Shown here: positions 9,140-17,015 of the stretch, piece after piece
Numbering within the stretch: position 1 is the first letter of the stretch
Layout of the letters: each line of letters opens with the position of its first letter
Assembly (NCBI RefSeq): GCF_013364275.1
Contig: NZ_CP054932.1
Coordinates: 7,192,001 to 7,256,000, forward strand
Direction: 5' to 3'
DNA length: 64,000 bases
Source of the DNA: Actinomadura sp. NAK00032
Lineage (GTDB): Bacteria; Actinomycetota; Actinomycetes; Streptosporangiales; Streptosporangiaceae
Position numbers and translations under genes: made by a program
The notes under the pieces: model-generated
Databases searched by the model: none
The model's input: the letters and a program-made list of their open reading frames with translations, nothing else
Told to the model about the DNA's origin: nothing

Positions 9140-10252
9140 TCAAATGACCCCGCGACCGGGCCCGGTGATGGTGCCGTAGTCGAGGCCGCCGTGGCTGTGG
9201 GTCGGGACGAGCGGCCACTGCCGCTTCCAGTCCGCGCACTCCGAGGACGGGATGATCTGCAGCCAGCGGGGGTCGCGGGGCGACGGCGAGGCCAGGGTCT
9301 TCTCCTTGACCATCGAGTCGTACTGGTCCAGGGAGTCCTCCAGCGTGTTGGCGTTCAGCACGACCTCGCGGCCGTAGAAGGCCGCCTGCCGCCGCACCCC
9401 CGGGATCTTCGACAGCTCGGGCTGCCAGTTGTCGGCGGCCATGCCGTTCTCCGACGACACCCAGATCCCGTCCGGGGTGTTGAGGACGAGGGAGTGGTTG
9501 CCGTCGGTGTGGCCGGGCGTCCACAGCAGGCTGACGCCGACGCCGAGCTCCACGTCGCCGTCGAAGACCTCCAGCCGCTCGGCGGGGACGCCGTCCATGC
9601 CGCCGTCGACGTACCAGGCCCACTGCATGGGGTGCATGGACTCGAACGTCCCGAGCTCCCTGCGGTGCACCAGGAGCTTCGCGTTGGGGAAGAGCGGCTC
9701 GCGCGGCGCCCGCTCGCCCTCGATGGGCTTCTCGCTGCCCATGATCATGCGCACGTCCTGGACGTGCAGGTGGTCGAAGCTGACGTAGTCGATGCCGTCG
9801 TTGCGCAGCCCGAGGGACGGCAGGACCCGGTCGGGGTCGTTGTAGTACCTGACGAACAGGCGCTCGGCGCGCATCCGCCGGGAGAGCGCCTGCAGCTTGC
9901 GGTAGAACGGCGCCTCCGCCGACCCGGCGGCCACGGTCGGCTCCCACACCAGGGTCTTCAGGCGGCCGTCGAACCCGTCGAACTGGATGACGAACATCCG
10001 GTTGATGATGGTGATCAGCGGGTTCGCGTTGATCGAGTACCCCTGGAAGGCGAACCGCGCGGGGTAGGGGGCGGCGGCGATGTCGACGCTCTTCACCGCC
10101 CGGACCCGGCCCTGCCCGGCGAACCGCTCGCGGTAGCGCTCGGCGGCCGCGCGGATCGCCTTGAGCCGCTCGCCCCGCGGCCAGACGTCGTGCACGCCGG
10201 CGAACTCCGGGATGGGCCGGACGGCCTGCCGGGACGGCAGGGTTTCAGTCAT
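9140..10252 (-). CDS. MBL-fold metallohydrolase-like protein
   Basis: A 370-residue protein of the metallo-beta-lactamase superfamily by pattern: strand-loop SFDHLHVQDVR (about 159-168), then LWTPGHTDGNHSL (about 243-255) and IWVSSENG (about 263-270). The usual HxHxDH is altered to HxHxxD, and the later Asp ligand region reads SENG, so metal binding may be reduced to one ion or changed. The first 150 residues are an unusual extension. The start overlaps the SDR stop by eight bases, so both are co-transcribed, with the molybdenum enzyme downstream. A lactone, ester or thioester hydrolase acting in the same pathway is an inference. No signal peptide is seen. Confidence 0.75.
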   Translation of the reverse strand: MTETLPSRQAVRPIPEFAGVHDVWPRGERLKAIRAAAERYRERFAGQGRVRAVKSVDIAAAPYPARFAFQGYSINANPLITIINRMFVIQFDGFDGRLKTLVWEPTVAAGSAEAPFYRKLQALSRRMRAERLFVRYYNDPDRVLPSLGLRNDGIDYVSFDHLHVQDVRMIMGSEKPIEGERAPREPLFPNAKLLVHRRELGTFESMHPMQWAWYVDGGMDGVPAERLEVFDGDVELGVGVSLLWTPGHTDGNHSLVLNTPDGIWVSSENGMAADNWQPELSKIPGVRRQAAFYGREVVLNANTLEDSLDQYDSMVKEKTLASPSPRDPRWLQIIPSSECADWKRQWPLVPTHSHGGLDYGTITGPGRGVI

Positions 10253-11087
10253 CGTCTCCTCCGGTCAGACGGCGCGCCTGGTAGGCCGTGCGGGCGGACG
10301 TGCCCGCCACCGCACGGACCTGGTCCGGTACGAGCGCGCGGAACAGCAGGTCGCGGACGCGCTGCGGCAGGACGTTCGCCCAGTCGGCCAGCGGTCCGAT
10401 GCGGCCGGGCAGCGACACCTCGAACCGCGGCCGGACGATCACCGCGTGGACGGCGCGCGCCACGTCGGCGGGTGCGAGCAGCCGGACGGCGCCGGTCGCG
10501 GTGCCCGCGGCCAGCTCGGTGTCCACGACGCCCGGCATGATGACCGAGAGCCGGACCCCGGTGCCGCGCAGCTCCGCCCGGACGCCCTTGAGGTAGCCGT
10601 AGACGCCGTGCTTGGTCGCGGCGTAGGTCGCCTCGCCGGGCGGGGAGAGCTTCGAGGCGGCGGACGCGATCGTGACGATGTGGCCCCGCCCCCGCGCCCA
10701 CATCCGGGGCGCGGCGAGCTTCACGCCCCTGATCACGCCGTGCAGGTTGACGTCGAGCTGGCGCGCGGCGGCGGACTCGGGCTCGTCGGCGAACCCGCCG
10801 GCCCACATCACGCCCGCGTTGTTGACGAGCACGTCGACGGGCCCCCAGCGCTCCTCCACCGCGTCGATGAACGCGGCGAACGACGCGGTGTCGGTGACGT
10901 CGAGCGCGAGCCCCGCCACGTCGCCCGGGAGCTCGGCGGCGGCCGTTCGCGCCGCCGCGCCGTCCAGATCGCCGATGGCCACGCGCGCGCCCGCCCGGGC
11001 CAGCCGGCGGGCGGTCTCGAGCCCGATGCCGTGCCCGCCCCCGGTCACGGCGACCACGCGCCCCGCGAGCCGTCCCGGCCCCGTCAT
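10245..11087 (-). CDS. short-chain dehydrogenase/reductase (SDR)
   Basis: A classical SDR of 280 residues using NAD(P)(H). Visible are the cofactor motif TGGGHGIG (about 15-22), an acidic residue after strand 2 (IGDLD) favouring NAD(H), NNAG (about 87), the catalytic Ser in IASAASK, and YAATK (about 145-149). The C-terminus carries an extra hydrophobic helix region (LPQRVRDLLFRALVPDQV) typical of actinobacterial retinol-dehydrogenase-like SDRs. ATG 11087 has GGGGAGGG six bases upstream; an upstream in-frame ATG at 11117 falls inside the operator dyad and is less likely. It is the first gene of the operon with the MBL protein and the molybdenum enzyme, and is divergent from a TetR gene. Confidence 0.9.
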   Translation of the reverse strand: MTGPGRLAGRVVAVTGGGHGIGLETARRLARAGARVAIGDLDGAAARTAAAELPGDVAGLALDVTDTASFAAFIDAVEERWGPVDVLVNNAGVMWAGGFADEPESAAARQLDVNLHGVIRGVKLAAPRMWARGRGHIVTIASAASKLSPPGEATYAATKHGVYGYLKGVRAELRGTGVRLSVIMPGVVDTELAAGTATGAVRLLAPADVARAVHAVIVRPRFEVSLPGRIGPLADWANVLPQRVRDLLFRALVPDQVRAVAGTSARTAYQARRLTGGDDD

Positions 11088-11103
11088 CGCTGCCCTCCCC
11101 AAT

Positions 11104-11125
11104 TCTGACACGCTCATATGTCAGA
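11104..11125. promoter_or_regulatory. dyad operator between SDR operon and TetR gene
   Basis: Inverted repeat TCTGACA-N8-TGTCAGA with perfect 7-bp arms, centred in the 76-bp divergent gap between the SDR start and the TetR start. The size and position fit the operator of the adjacent TetR regulator, which would control both directions. Confidence 0.7.
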
Positions 11126-11163
11126 TTGTTCCCTAGACTGCCAGGTCGGGAGGGGGCGGCGCA

Positions 11164-11790
11164 ATGGTGCGGACGCGAGACCAGGGACGGCACTACTCGG
11201 GCCTCGCCCCGGCCGAGCGCGCGAGGAGGCGGCACGAGTCCTTCCTCGCCGCCGCGCTGGAGCTGTTCGGCACCGACGGCTACCCGCCGACGACGGTCAA
11301 GAGGATCTGCAAGGAGGCCGGGCTCACCGAGCGGTACTTCTACGCCTCGTTCAAGGACCGCCACGACTGCCTGGTGCAGCTCTACACCGACCTCACGGCC
11401 GGCCTGCGGGCGGTGACCCTCGCCGCGATCGAGCAGGCGCCCCCCGGCGACCTCGACGCCGCCGCCGACGCCGGGCTCGCCGCGTTCGTCGGCTTCCTCA
11501 CCCGCGACCCGCGCCGCGCCCGGGTGGTGCTGATCGAGGTGGTCGGCGTGTCCGCGGAGCTGGAGGCGCGCCGGCACGGCGTCCTGCGCGAGTTCGCGGA
11601 GCTCATCACGACCGTCTGGTCGGGCACGGGCCCGCCCGGGGAGGCGCGGCGGCTCACGGCGGTCGGCCTGGTCGGCGCCGTCAACCACCTGCTCGTCGAT
11701 TGGCTGCTGAGCGAACGGGCGACTCCCCCGGAGACCCTCGTCGGCGTCTGCTCGACCCTGTTCTCCGCGGCGCACACCAGGCTGGCCTGA
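11164..11790 (+). CDS. TetR family transcriptional regulator
   Basis: A 208-residue TetR-family repressor. The N-terminal HTH is seen as ESFLAAALELFGTDGYPPTTVKRICKEAGLTERYFYASF (in parts, about residues 24-62), with Tyr-rich recognition helix TERYFYASFKDR. The rest is the all-helical ligand and dimer domain, ending LLVDWLLSERATPPETLV. GGGAGGGGG lies shortly upstream of the ATG. It faces away from the SDR/MBL/molybdenum-enzyme operon across a strong dyad, so it most likely senses a substrate or product of that pathway and autoregulates. The ligand is unknown. Confidence 0.9.
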   Translation: MVRTRDQGRHYSGLAPAERARRRHESFLAAALELFGTDGYPPTTVKRICKEAGLTERYFYASFKDRHDCLVQLYTDLTAGLRAVTLAAIEQAPPGDLDAAADAGLAAFVGFLTRDPRRARVVLIEVVGVSAELEARRHGVLREFAELITTVWSGTGPPGEARRLTAVGLVGAVNHLLVDWLLSERATPPETLVGVCSTLFSAAHTRLA

Positions 11791-11841
11791 CCTCCGCCGA
11801 CCCGCGCGAACGGGGTGGACGCCACCATTCGCCCCGTCTCC

Positions 11842-11847
11842 TATAGT
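11842..11847 (+). promoter_or_regulatory. candidate -10 box for the thiol-disulfide cluster
   Basis: TATAGT stands out in GC-rich DNA 41 bases before the first gene start of the cluster; a weak -35 (TGGACG) lies 20 bases upstream at 11816. The spacing is long, so this is tentative. Confidence 0.4.
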
Positions 11848-11887
11848 GAGCCGAACATCCGTATCGCTGGCAGGAAGGACGACCGGC

Positions 11888-12295
11888 ATGCCGTCCCCGG
11901 TGCGCACGAGACCCGCGTGGTCCCGGCCGTGCCTGGTGCTGGCGCTGCTGATCGTCCTGCTGACGGTCGGCTGCCTCATGCAGCTCGGCAAGGGCGCCGC
12001 CGTCTTCCAGTCGGCCGGCGCGAGCCCCGTCGCCGCCGTGTCCGCCGCTGCGGCGGACGATCTGCCGCCGGAGTCCGGGACGGAACCGGGCACCGGGCAG
12101 TGCGGCAAGAAGACGGTGGCCGAGGCGCCCTCGGTCGCGCCCGCCGCCCAGCCGCTGCCGGTCCCGGCGGTCGCGCTCCCGGCCGCGCTCGCCGAGGGCG
12201 CGGCGCCGCCGCCGGGCGCGGTCGCCCCGGCGGCCCGCCAGGGCCCCGCCCCGCCCCCGCCCGACCTCGCCGGACTCTGCGTTCTGCGGATCTAG
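11888..12295 (+). CDS. small Pro/Ala-rich membrane-anchored protein of unknown function
   Basis: I do not recognise a family for this 135-residue protein. A short basic N-terminus (MPSPVRTRPAWSR) is followed by one hydrophobic helix (about residues 15-35, LVLALLIVLLTVGCLM) and an extracytoplasmic tail very rich in Pro and Ala. The tail carries one cysteine in GQCGKK (about 79) and another close to the C-terminus in LAGLCVLRI. ATG 11888 has AGGAAGGA eight bases upstream, better than the in-frame upstream start at 11846. It heads a run with a CPVC membrane protein, a DsbA-like protein and a CcdA-like protein, so its cysteines may take part in the same thiol chemistry; that is inferred from context only. 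Confidence 0.65.
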   Translation: MPSPVRTRPAWSRPCLVLALLIVLLTVGCLMQLGKGAAVFQSAGASPVAAVSAAAADDLPPESGTEPGTGQCGKKTVAEAPSVAPAAQPLPVPAVALPAALAEGAAPPPGAVAPAARQGPAPPPPDLAGLCVLRI

Positions 12296-12344
12296 AGGCC
12301 CCGTTCACCCGGGCCGCCAGATCCGACCGAACGGAGTCCGACCG

Positions 12345-12845
12345 ATGATCTCTTCTCGCCCGTCCGCGCGGGCGTCCACCGGCATGCTCGCCAAGGCGGG
12401 CCGCGCGCTTGCCCTCTGGCCGCGCCGCCGCTGGGCGCTCGCCGCCGCCGGGGCCGCCGGGGCCGCGCTCCTGGTGGGAACGCCCACCGACGTGATCCCG
12501 AATCCGCTGTTCGGCCGTTCCGTGCCGGTGCAGTGGTGGAACTACCCCGTGCTCGCCGTCACCGCCGCCCTGTCCGGGCTGGTCCTGGCCACCTATGCCG
12601 GACGGCCGTCCGGTACGGGCCGGCGCCTCGGCCCGCTCGGCGGCCTGCTGTCGTTCTTCGCGATCGGGTGCCCGGTGTGCAACAAGGCGGTGCTCCTGCT
12701 GCTGGGCACCTCCGGCGCGCTGACGATCTGGGCGCCGCTGCAGCCGGCCGTGGCCGTGCTGTCGATCGCGCTGCTGGCCGTGGCCGCCGTGCGGCGCCTG
12801 GCCGGTGAGATCGACTGCCCGGTCGGCGCGCCCGGCTCTTCCTGA
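12345..12845 (+). CDS. polytopic membrane protein with intramembrane-edge CPVC motif
   Basis: A 166-residue protein with about four hydrophobic helices (roughly 30-46, 66-84, 98-128 and 131-152). Its clearest mark is FFAIGCPVCNKAVLLLLG, a CxxC (Cys 109 and 112) at the start of helix three, similar in spirit to redox CxxC motifs of DsbB/VKOR-like or CcdA-like proteins but not matching either family by length. It sits between the Pro-rich membrane protein and the DsbA-like gene and is probably co-transcribed with them. Role as an electron carrier or quinone-linked oxidase for the DsbA partner is an inference. RBS is weak (GGAG 10 or more bases upstream). Confidence 0.7.
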   Translation: MISSRPSARASTGMLAKAGRALALWPRRRWALAAAGAAGAALLVGTPTDVIPNPLFGRSVPVQWWNYPVLAVTAALSGLVLATYAGRPSGTGRRLGPLGGLLSFFAIGCPVCNKAVLLLLGTSGALTIWAPLQPAVAVLSIALLAVAAVRRLAGEIDCPVGAPGSS

Positions 12846-12962
12846 CGCTTCCTTCGCACCGCGCGCGCCGCGCCGCGTGGTCGGCCCGTCCGCGCTGACC
12901 ACGGGCCGTGTTCACACACGCCCCGTCCGCGCCGCGCGCTCTCCTGGAAAGGCTTTTCCGCC

Positions 12963-13679
12963 ATGTCGGCTTCACCTCGCAAGACCCGTTCCCTGACCAT
13001 CGCGGCCGTGCTGCTCGCCGCCGCCCTGGCCCTCGGCCTGGCCGCCGCCTTCAGCACCGGGGGCGGCGAGAAACCGGGCGCCGCCACGTCGCCTTCGCCG
13101 TCCGCGTCGCCGTCGCGCTCCGCTTCCGGTCCGCCCGATCTGGCCCGGCGCAAGGACGGTGACCCCTTCGCGCTCGGCCGCACCGACGCCCCGGTCGTCA
13201 TGGTCGAGTACAGCGACTTCCAGTGCCCGTTCTGCGGCCGGTTCGCCCGCGAGACCAAGCCCCGGCTGATCAAGAAGTACGTGGACGCCGGCGTGCTGCG
13301 GATCGAGTGGCGCAACTTCCCGATCTTCGGGGAGGAGTCGAAGGCCGCGGCGCAGGCGGGCTACGCCGCCGCGCGGCAGAACCGCTTCTGGGCGTTCCAC
13401 GACCGGCTGTACGCCGAGCCCCGGCGCCGCAACTCCGGCGACTTCGCCGACAAGCACCTGATCGCCTGGGCGCGGGAGGCGGGCGTGCCCGACCTCGGCC
13501 GCTTCCGCGCCGACATGAAGAGCGGCGAGGCCGAGGACGCCATGATCGCCGACCAGGTCGAGGGCTACCGGATCGGCGCCGCCAGCACCCCGACCTTCCT
13601 GATCAACGGCCGGCCGCTCCTCGGCGCGCAGCCGTTCGATGTGTTCGTCAAGGCCATCGAGGAGGCGCGGGGGCAGTGA
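12963..13679 (+). CDS. DsbA-like membrane-anchored thiol-disulfide oxidoreductase
   Basis: A 238-residue protein with an N-terminal signal anchor (about 10-30), a Ser/Pro-rich linker (40-57) and a thioredoxin-fold DsbA domain. The active site is QCPFC (Cys 88 and 91), the motif of DsbA/BdbD and the MSMEG-type disulfide-forming proteins, and the cis-proline loop appears as ASTPTFLING near residue 200. It acts outside the membrane, introducing or shuffling disulfides in exported proteins. Its last four bases overlap the start of the CcdA-like gene (GTGA), so the pair is translationally coupled. Whether it works as oxidase or as a reductant fed by the CcdA homologue is not clear. Confidence 0.9.
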   Translation: MSASPRKTRSLTIAAVLLAAALALGLAAAFSTGGGEKPGAATSPSPSASPSRSASGPPDLARRKDGDPFALGRTDAPVVMVEYSDFQCPFCGRFARETKPRLIKKYVDAGVLRIEWRNFPIFGEESKAAAQAGYAAARQNRFWAFHDRLYAEPRRRNSGDFADKHLIAWAREAGVPDLGRFRADMKSGEAEDAMIADQVEGYRIGAASTPTFLINGRPLLGAQPFDVFVKAIEEARGQ

Positions 13680-14515
13680 GCGTCGGCTACGCGGCCGCCC
13701 TCCTGGGCGGCGTCCTGACCCTGTTCAGCCCGTGCAGCGCGCTGCTGCTCCCGGCGTTCTTCGCCTACTCCTTCACCGAGCGGACGCGGCTCGTCGCCCG
13801 GACGGCGGTGTTCTATCTCGGGCTCTGCACGACGCTGGTCCCGCTCGGCGCCGCCGGGGCGCTGGCCGGGCGGCTGTTCTACGGGCACCGCGAGCTGCTG
13901 ATCGCCATCGGCGGCTGGACGATCATCGCGCTCGGCGTCGTCCAGATCGCCGGGCTCGGGTTCGGCTCCAGCCGCCTGCAGGGGCTCGCCGCCCGGCGCG
14001 GCAAGGCCGGGTCCGCGCTGTCGGTCGGCCTGCTCGGCGCCGTCTACGGGCTGTCGGGCTTCTGCGCCGGGCCCCTGCTCGGCGGCATCCTCACCGTCTC
14101 GGCGGTCGGCGGCAGCCCGCTGTACGGGGCGTCGCTGCTGGCGGTGTACGCGCTGGGCATGGCCGTCCCGCTGTTCGTCCTGGCCCTGCTGTGGGACCGC
14201 TACGACCTCGGCCGCCGCCGCGTGCTGCGCGGCCGGCCGGTCAGGCTCGGGCCGCTGCGGGTGCATTCGACGTCCCTGGTGGGCGGGCTGTTCTTCATCG
14301 TCCTGGGGGCGGTGTTCCTGCTCTTCGACGGCACGTCGGCGCTGCCCGGCCTCGTGGACCCCGACACCGAGTTCGCCCTGGAGGAGACGGTCGCCCGCAT
14401 CGGTGAGGCCGTGCCCAACGGCCGGCTCCTGGTGGTCCTCGCCGCCGGGGCCGCCGTCGCGGCCGCCGCGTTCCTGTGGCGCGGCCTGCGGGAGGACCGC
14501 CGCTCGCTCGACTGA
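13676..14515 (+). CDS. CcdA/DsbD-type transmembrane electron transfer protein
   Basis: A 279-residue integral membrane protein starting with GTG. It has the two conserved cysteines of the CcdA family: LFSPCSALLLPAFF (Cys 20) and YGLSGFCAGPLLGG (Cys 130). Roughly seven hydrophobic segments are visible: six in the CcdA core and an additional one near the C-terminus (LLVVLAAGAAVAAAAFLW). Members pass reducing equivalents from cytoplasmic thioredoxin to extracytoplasmic thiols, for cytochrome c maturation or repair of oxidised proteins. Gene overlap with the DsbA-like protein makes that protein the likely partner. The C-terminal extension after the core is longer than in minimal CcdA proteins. 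Confidence 0.85.
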   Translation: MSVGYAAALLGGVLTLFSPCSALLLPAFFAYSFTERTRLVARTAVFYLGLCTTLVPLGAAGALAGRLFYGHRELLIAIGGWTIIALGVVQIAGLGFGSSRLQGLAARRGKAGSALSVGLLGAVYGLSGFCAGPLLGGILTVSAVGGSPLYGASLLAVYALGMAVPLFVLALLWDRYDLGRRRVLRGRPVRLGPLRVHSTSLVGGLFFIVLGAVFLLFDGTSALPGLVDPDTEFALEETVARIGEAVPNGRLLVVLAAGAAVAAAAFLWRGLREDRRSLD

Positions 14516-14521
14516 CGACTT

Positions 14522-14536
14522 TGATAACCGTTTTCA
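14522..14536. promoter_or_regulatory. Fur-family (probably Zur) box upstream of family-5 ABC transporter
   Basis: TGATAACCGTTTTCA matches the 7-1-7 Fur-type inverted repeat TGATAATnATTATCA at 12 of 14 positions and stands in an abrupt AT-rich patch (14519-14548) directly after the CcdA-like gene, 48 bases before the binding-protein start. On the opposite strand, the patch reads GAAAATGAAAACGGTTATCA, close to actinobacterial Zur sites. This predicts zinc- or iron-dependent repression of the whole transporter operon. Confidence 0.6.
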
Positions 14537-14583
14537 TTTTCGTTAGTGTACGGCATCCCGCGTCGCCGTTCCGAGGGAGAGCC

Positions 14584-16095
14584 ATGCACGACCAGTTGAC
14601 CCGCCGCGCGTTCCTGGGCGCCGCCGCCGGAGCCGCCGTCCTCGCCGGGTGCGGGACGGGCCCCTCCTCCTCCGGCGGCGGCGGGCGGCTGCGCGCGGCG
14701 TTCGCGGGCGGCGGCGCGACCGAGGTGCTCGACCCGCACCTGGCGAACCTGTTCGTCGAGGCGGCGCGGGCGAAGGCCATGTTCGACAAGCTCGCCGACC
14801 TCGGCGACGACGTCGCCCCGCGGCCGCGGCTGGCCGAGCGGTGGGAGGCGAGCGCCGACCTGCGGACGTGGCGCGTCACCCTGCGCCAAGCGGTCTTCCA
14901 CGACGGCAAGCCCGTGCGGGCGCAGGACGTCCTGGCCAGCTACGCGCGCATCCTCGACCCGAAGGGCGCCTACCGGGCCAGGTCCAGCCTGGCGCTGATC
15001 GACCTGCGCGACAGCAGGGCGGTGGACGAGCGCACCGTCGAGTTCGCGCTCCAGCGGCCGTTCGCTGAGTTCCCCAACGCGCTCGCGGCCTTCGGCGCGT
15101 ACATCGTCCCGGCGGGCCTGCGCGACTTCTCCAAGCCGGTCGGGTCGGGGCCGTTCCGGTTCGGCTCGTGGCAGCCGGGCCGGTCGGTGCTGCTCACCCG
15201 CAACCCGGACTACTGGGACGGCGCTCCGCACATCGGCGAACTGGAGTTCCTGATCGCCAACGAGGAGTCGGCCCGGATGAACGCGCTGCTCGGCGGCCAG
15301 GTCGAGTACGCGCACGACATCTCGCCGGCGACCGCGCGCCGGCACGGCTCCCGCGCCCGGTTCGTGCACTCCCCCAACAGCAACATGCAGGCGTTCGCGA
15401 TGAAGGTCGACCGGCCGCCGTTCGACGACCGCGACCTGCGCGAGGCGCTGTTCCTGCTCGCCGACCGGCGGCGGCTGGTGGACACGACGATGCCGGGCGC
15501 CGGGCAGATCGGCAACGACCTGTTCGGCAAGGGCTACCTGCACTACGCCGCCGGCATCCCGCAGCGCGAACCCGACCTGGACCGCGCCAAGGCGCTCATC
15601 AGGAGGGCCGGGGCGGACGGGACGACGATCGAGCTGACCACGTCCCAGGCCGCGTCCGGCTTCGTGGAGGCGGCCACGGTGTTCGCCGACCAGATCCGCG
15701 CCGCCGGGCTCAAGGCCAAGGTCGTGACCGGCGACAAGGACACCTACTGGTCCGACATCCTCAAGCGGGGCACGCTGGTCAGCTTCCGCTCCGGGGCGAT
15801 GCCGATCGAGACGCACATCTCCCAGCGGCTGCTCTCGCACTCGACCACCAACGCCACCCGGTGGGCCAGGCCCGGCTTCGACGCGCTCTACGACCGGGCC
15901 GTCTCCGCACCGCGCGAGCAGGACCGCAAGGACGCCTTCGACCGGATGCAGCGGATGCTGCACGCCGAGGGCGGCCTGCTGGTCTGGGGATTCGCCGACG
16001 GCATCGTCGCGACGGCCCGCGACGTGACCGGCGTGCGCGGCGCCCCGATGAACACCCTGGACTGGGCGCGCTTCGACAAGGTCCGCCTGGGATGA
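14584..16095 (+). CDS. family-5 ABC transporter substrate-binding lipoprotein
   Basis: A 503-residue SBP_bac_5 (peptide/nickel/opine-metallophore) binding protein. The N-terminus TRRAFLGAAAGAAVLAGC has both a twin-arginine motif and a lipobox (LAGC), so it is probably a Tat-exported lipoprotein. Family signatures include LAERWEASADLRTWRVTLR (about 80-98), VFHDGKPVRAQDV and GSGPFRFGSW. RBS GAGGGAGA precedes the ATG. It begins an operon of tightly overlapping genes (binding protein, two permeases, fused ATPase). The upstream Fur/Zur-type box suggests the ligand is a metal or metal chelate rather than an ordinary peptide; this is inference. Confidence 0.9.
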   Translation: MHDQLTRRAFLGAAAGAAVLAGCGTGPSSSGGGGRLRAAFAGGGATEVLDPHLANLFVEAARAKAMFDKLADLGDDVAPRPRLAERWEASADLRTWRVTLRQAVFHDGKPVRAQDVLASYARILDPKGAYRARSSLALIDLRDSRAVDERTVEFALQRPFAEFPNALAAFGAYIVPAGLRDFSKPVGSGPFRFGSWQPGRSVLLTRNPDYWDGAPHIGELEFLIANEESARMNALLGGQVEYAHDISPATARRHGSRARFVHSPNSNMQAFAMKVDRPPFDDRDLREALFLLADRRRLVDTTMPGAGQIGNDLFGKGYLHYAAGIPQREPDLDRAKALIRRAGADGTTIELTTSQAASGFVEAATVFADQIRAAGLKAKVVTGDKDTYWSDILKRGTLVSFRSGAMPIETHISQRLLSHSTTNATRWARPGFDALYDRAVSAPREQDRKDAFDRMQRMLHAEGGLLVWGFADGIVATARDVTGVRGAPMNTLDWARFDKVRLG

Positions 16096-17015
16096 GCCTC
16101 CCCCGCTACGCCGCGCGGCGGCTGCCGCCGGCGTTCGCGCAGGTCGCCGCCGTCACCACCGTGATCTTCCTGCTGACGGAGCTGCTGCCGGGCGACGCCG
16201 CGGTGGTGCTGGCCGGCGACTCCCCCGACCCGGCCCGGGTCGCGCAGATCCGCGCGGGCCTCGGCCTGGACCGTCCGCTGCCCGAGCGGTTCGCCGAGTG
16301 GGCGGCCGGCCTCGCGCGCCTGGACCTCGGCAGCTCGATCGTGTCCGGACGGCCGGTGGCGGAGATCGTCCTGGCCGCGCTCGCGCCGACCGCCCTGCTG
16401 GCCGGGCTGACGCTGGCGCTGCTGGTGCCGCTGGCCGTCGCGGCCGGGGTGGGCGCGGCGGTCCGGGAGGGCGGCCCGCTGGACCGGGCGCTGACCTCGA
16501 CCGGCGTCGCGCTGTACTCGGTCCCCGAGTTCGCCCTGGCCATGCTGCTCATCGCGGTGTTCTGCGGATGGCTCGGCTGGCTGCCCGCAACCGCGATCGA
16601 CGGGCTCGGCCCCGCCGTGCTGGTGCTGCCGCTGCTGGTGCTGCTGGCCCGGCCGCTGTCGTCGACCGGGCGGCTCGTCCGCGCCGGGATGATCGACGCG
16701 CTGCACGCCGGCTACACCCGGCACGCGCTGCGGCTGGGCGTCCCGGTGCGGCGCGTCCGGTACGCGCACGCGCTGCCGAACGCGCTGGCGCCCGCCGCGC
16801 AGCAGCTCGCCCGGACCGTGGACTGGCTGCTCGGCGGGGTCATCGTCGTCGAGGCGGTCTTCGTGGTCCCGGGGCTCGGCACGGTGCTGGTGGACGCGGT
16901 CGCCGACCGGGACCTGCCCGTCGTCCAGGGCCTGGCGGTGCTGTTCGCGACGACGACCGTCCTGGTCAACCTGGCCGCCGACCTGGCGGCGTTCCGCCTG
17001 GTGCCGCGCGCATGA
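16092..17015 (+). CDS. family-5 ABC transporter permease (DppB/NikB type)
   Basis: A 307-residue inner-membrane permease with about six hydrophobic helices. The N-terminal pattern RRLPPAFAQVAAVTTVIFLLTELLPGDAA is typical of DppB/NikB proteins, and the cytoplasmic coupling loop reads HALRLGVPVRRVRYAHALPNALAP (in part, about 214-237). Last signature: VVPGLGTVLVDAVADRDLPVVQG. Its ATG overlaps the binding protein stop by four bases (ATGA), and its own end overlaps the second permease in the same way, so the three are translationally coupled. Confidence 0.92.
   Translation: MSLPRYAARRLPPAFAQVAAVTTVIFLLTELLPGDAAVVLAGDSPDPARVAQIRAGLGLDRPLPERFAEWAAGLARLDLGSSIVSGRPVAEIVLAALAPTALLAGLTLALLVPLAVAAGVGAAVREGGPLDRALTSTGVALYSVPEFALAMLLIAVFCGWLGWLPATAIDGLGPAVLVLPLLVLLARPLSSTGRLVRAGMIDALHAGYTRHALRLGVPVRRVRYAHALPNALAPAAQQLARTVDWLLGGVIVVEAVFVVPGLGTVLVDAVADRDLPVVQGLAVLFATTTVLVNLAADLAAFRLVPRA

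Noticed and set aside
7403..10540. 1,045-codon open frame antisense to the molybdenum enzyme and MBL genes
   Set aside because: It spans three genes with clear motifs on the other strand and has no recognisable domain.
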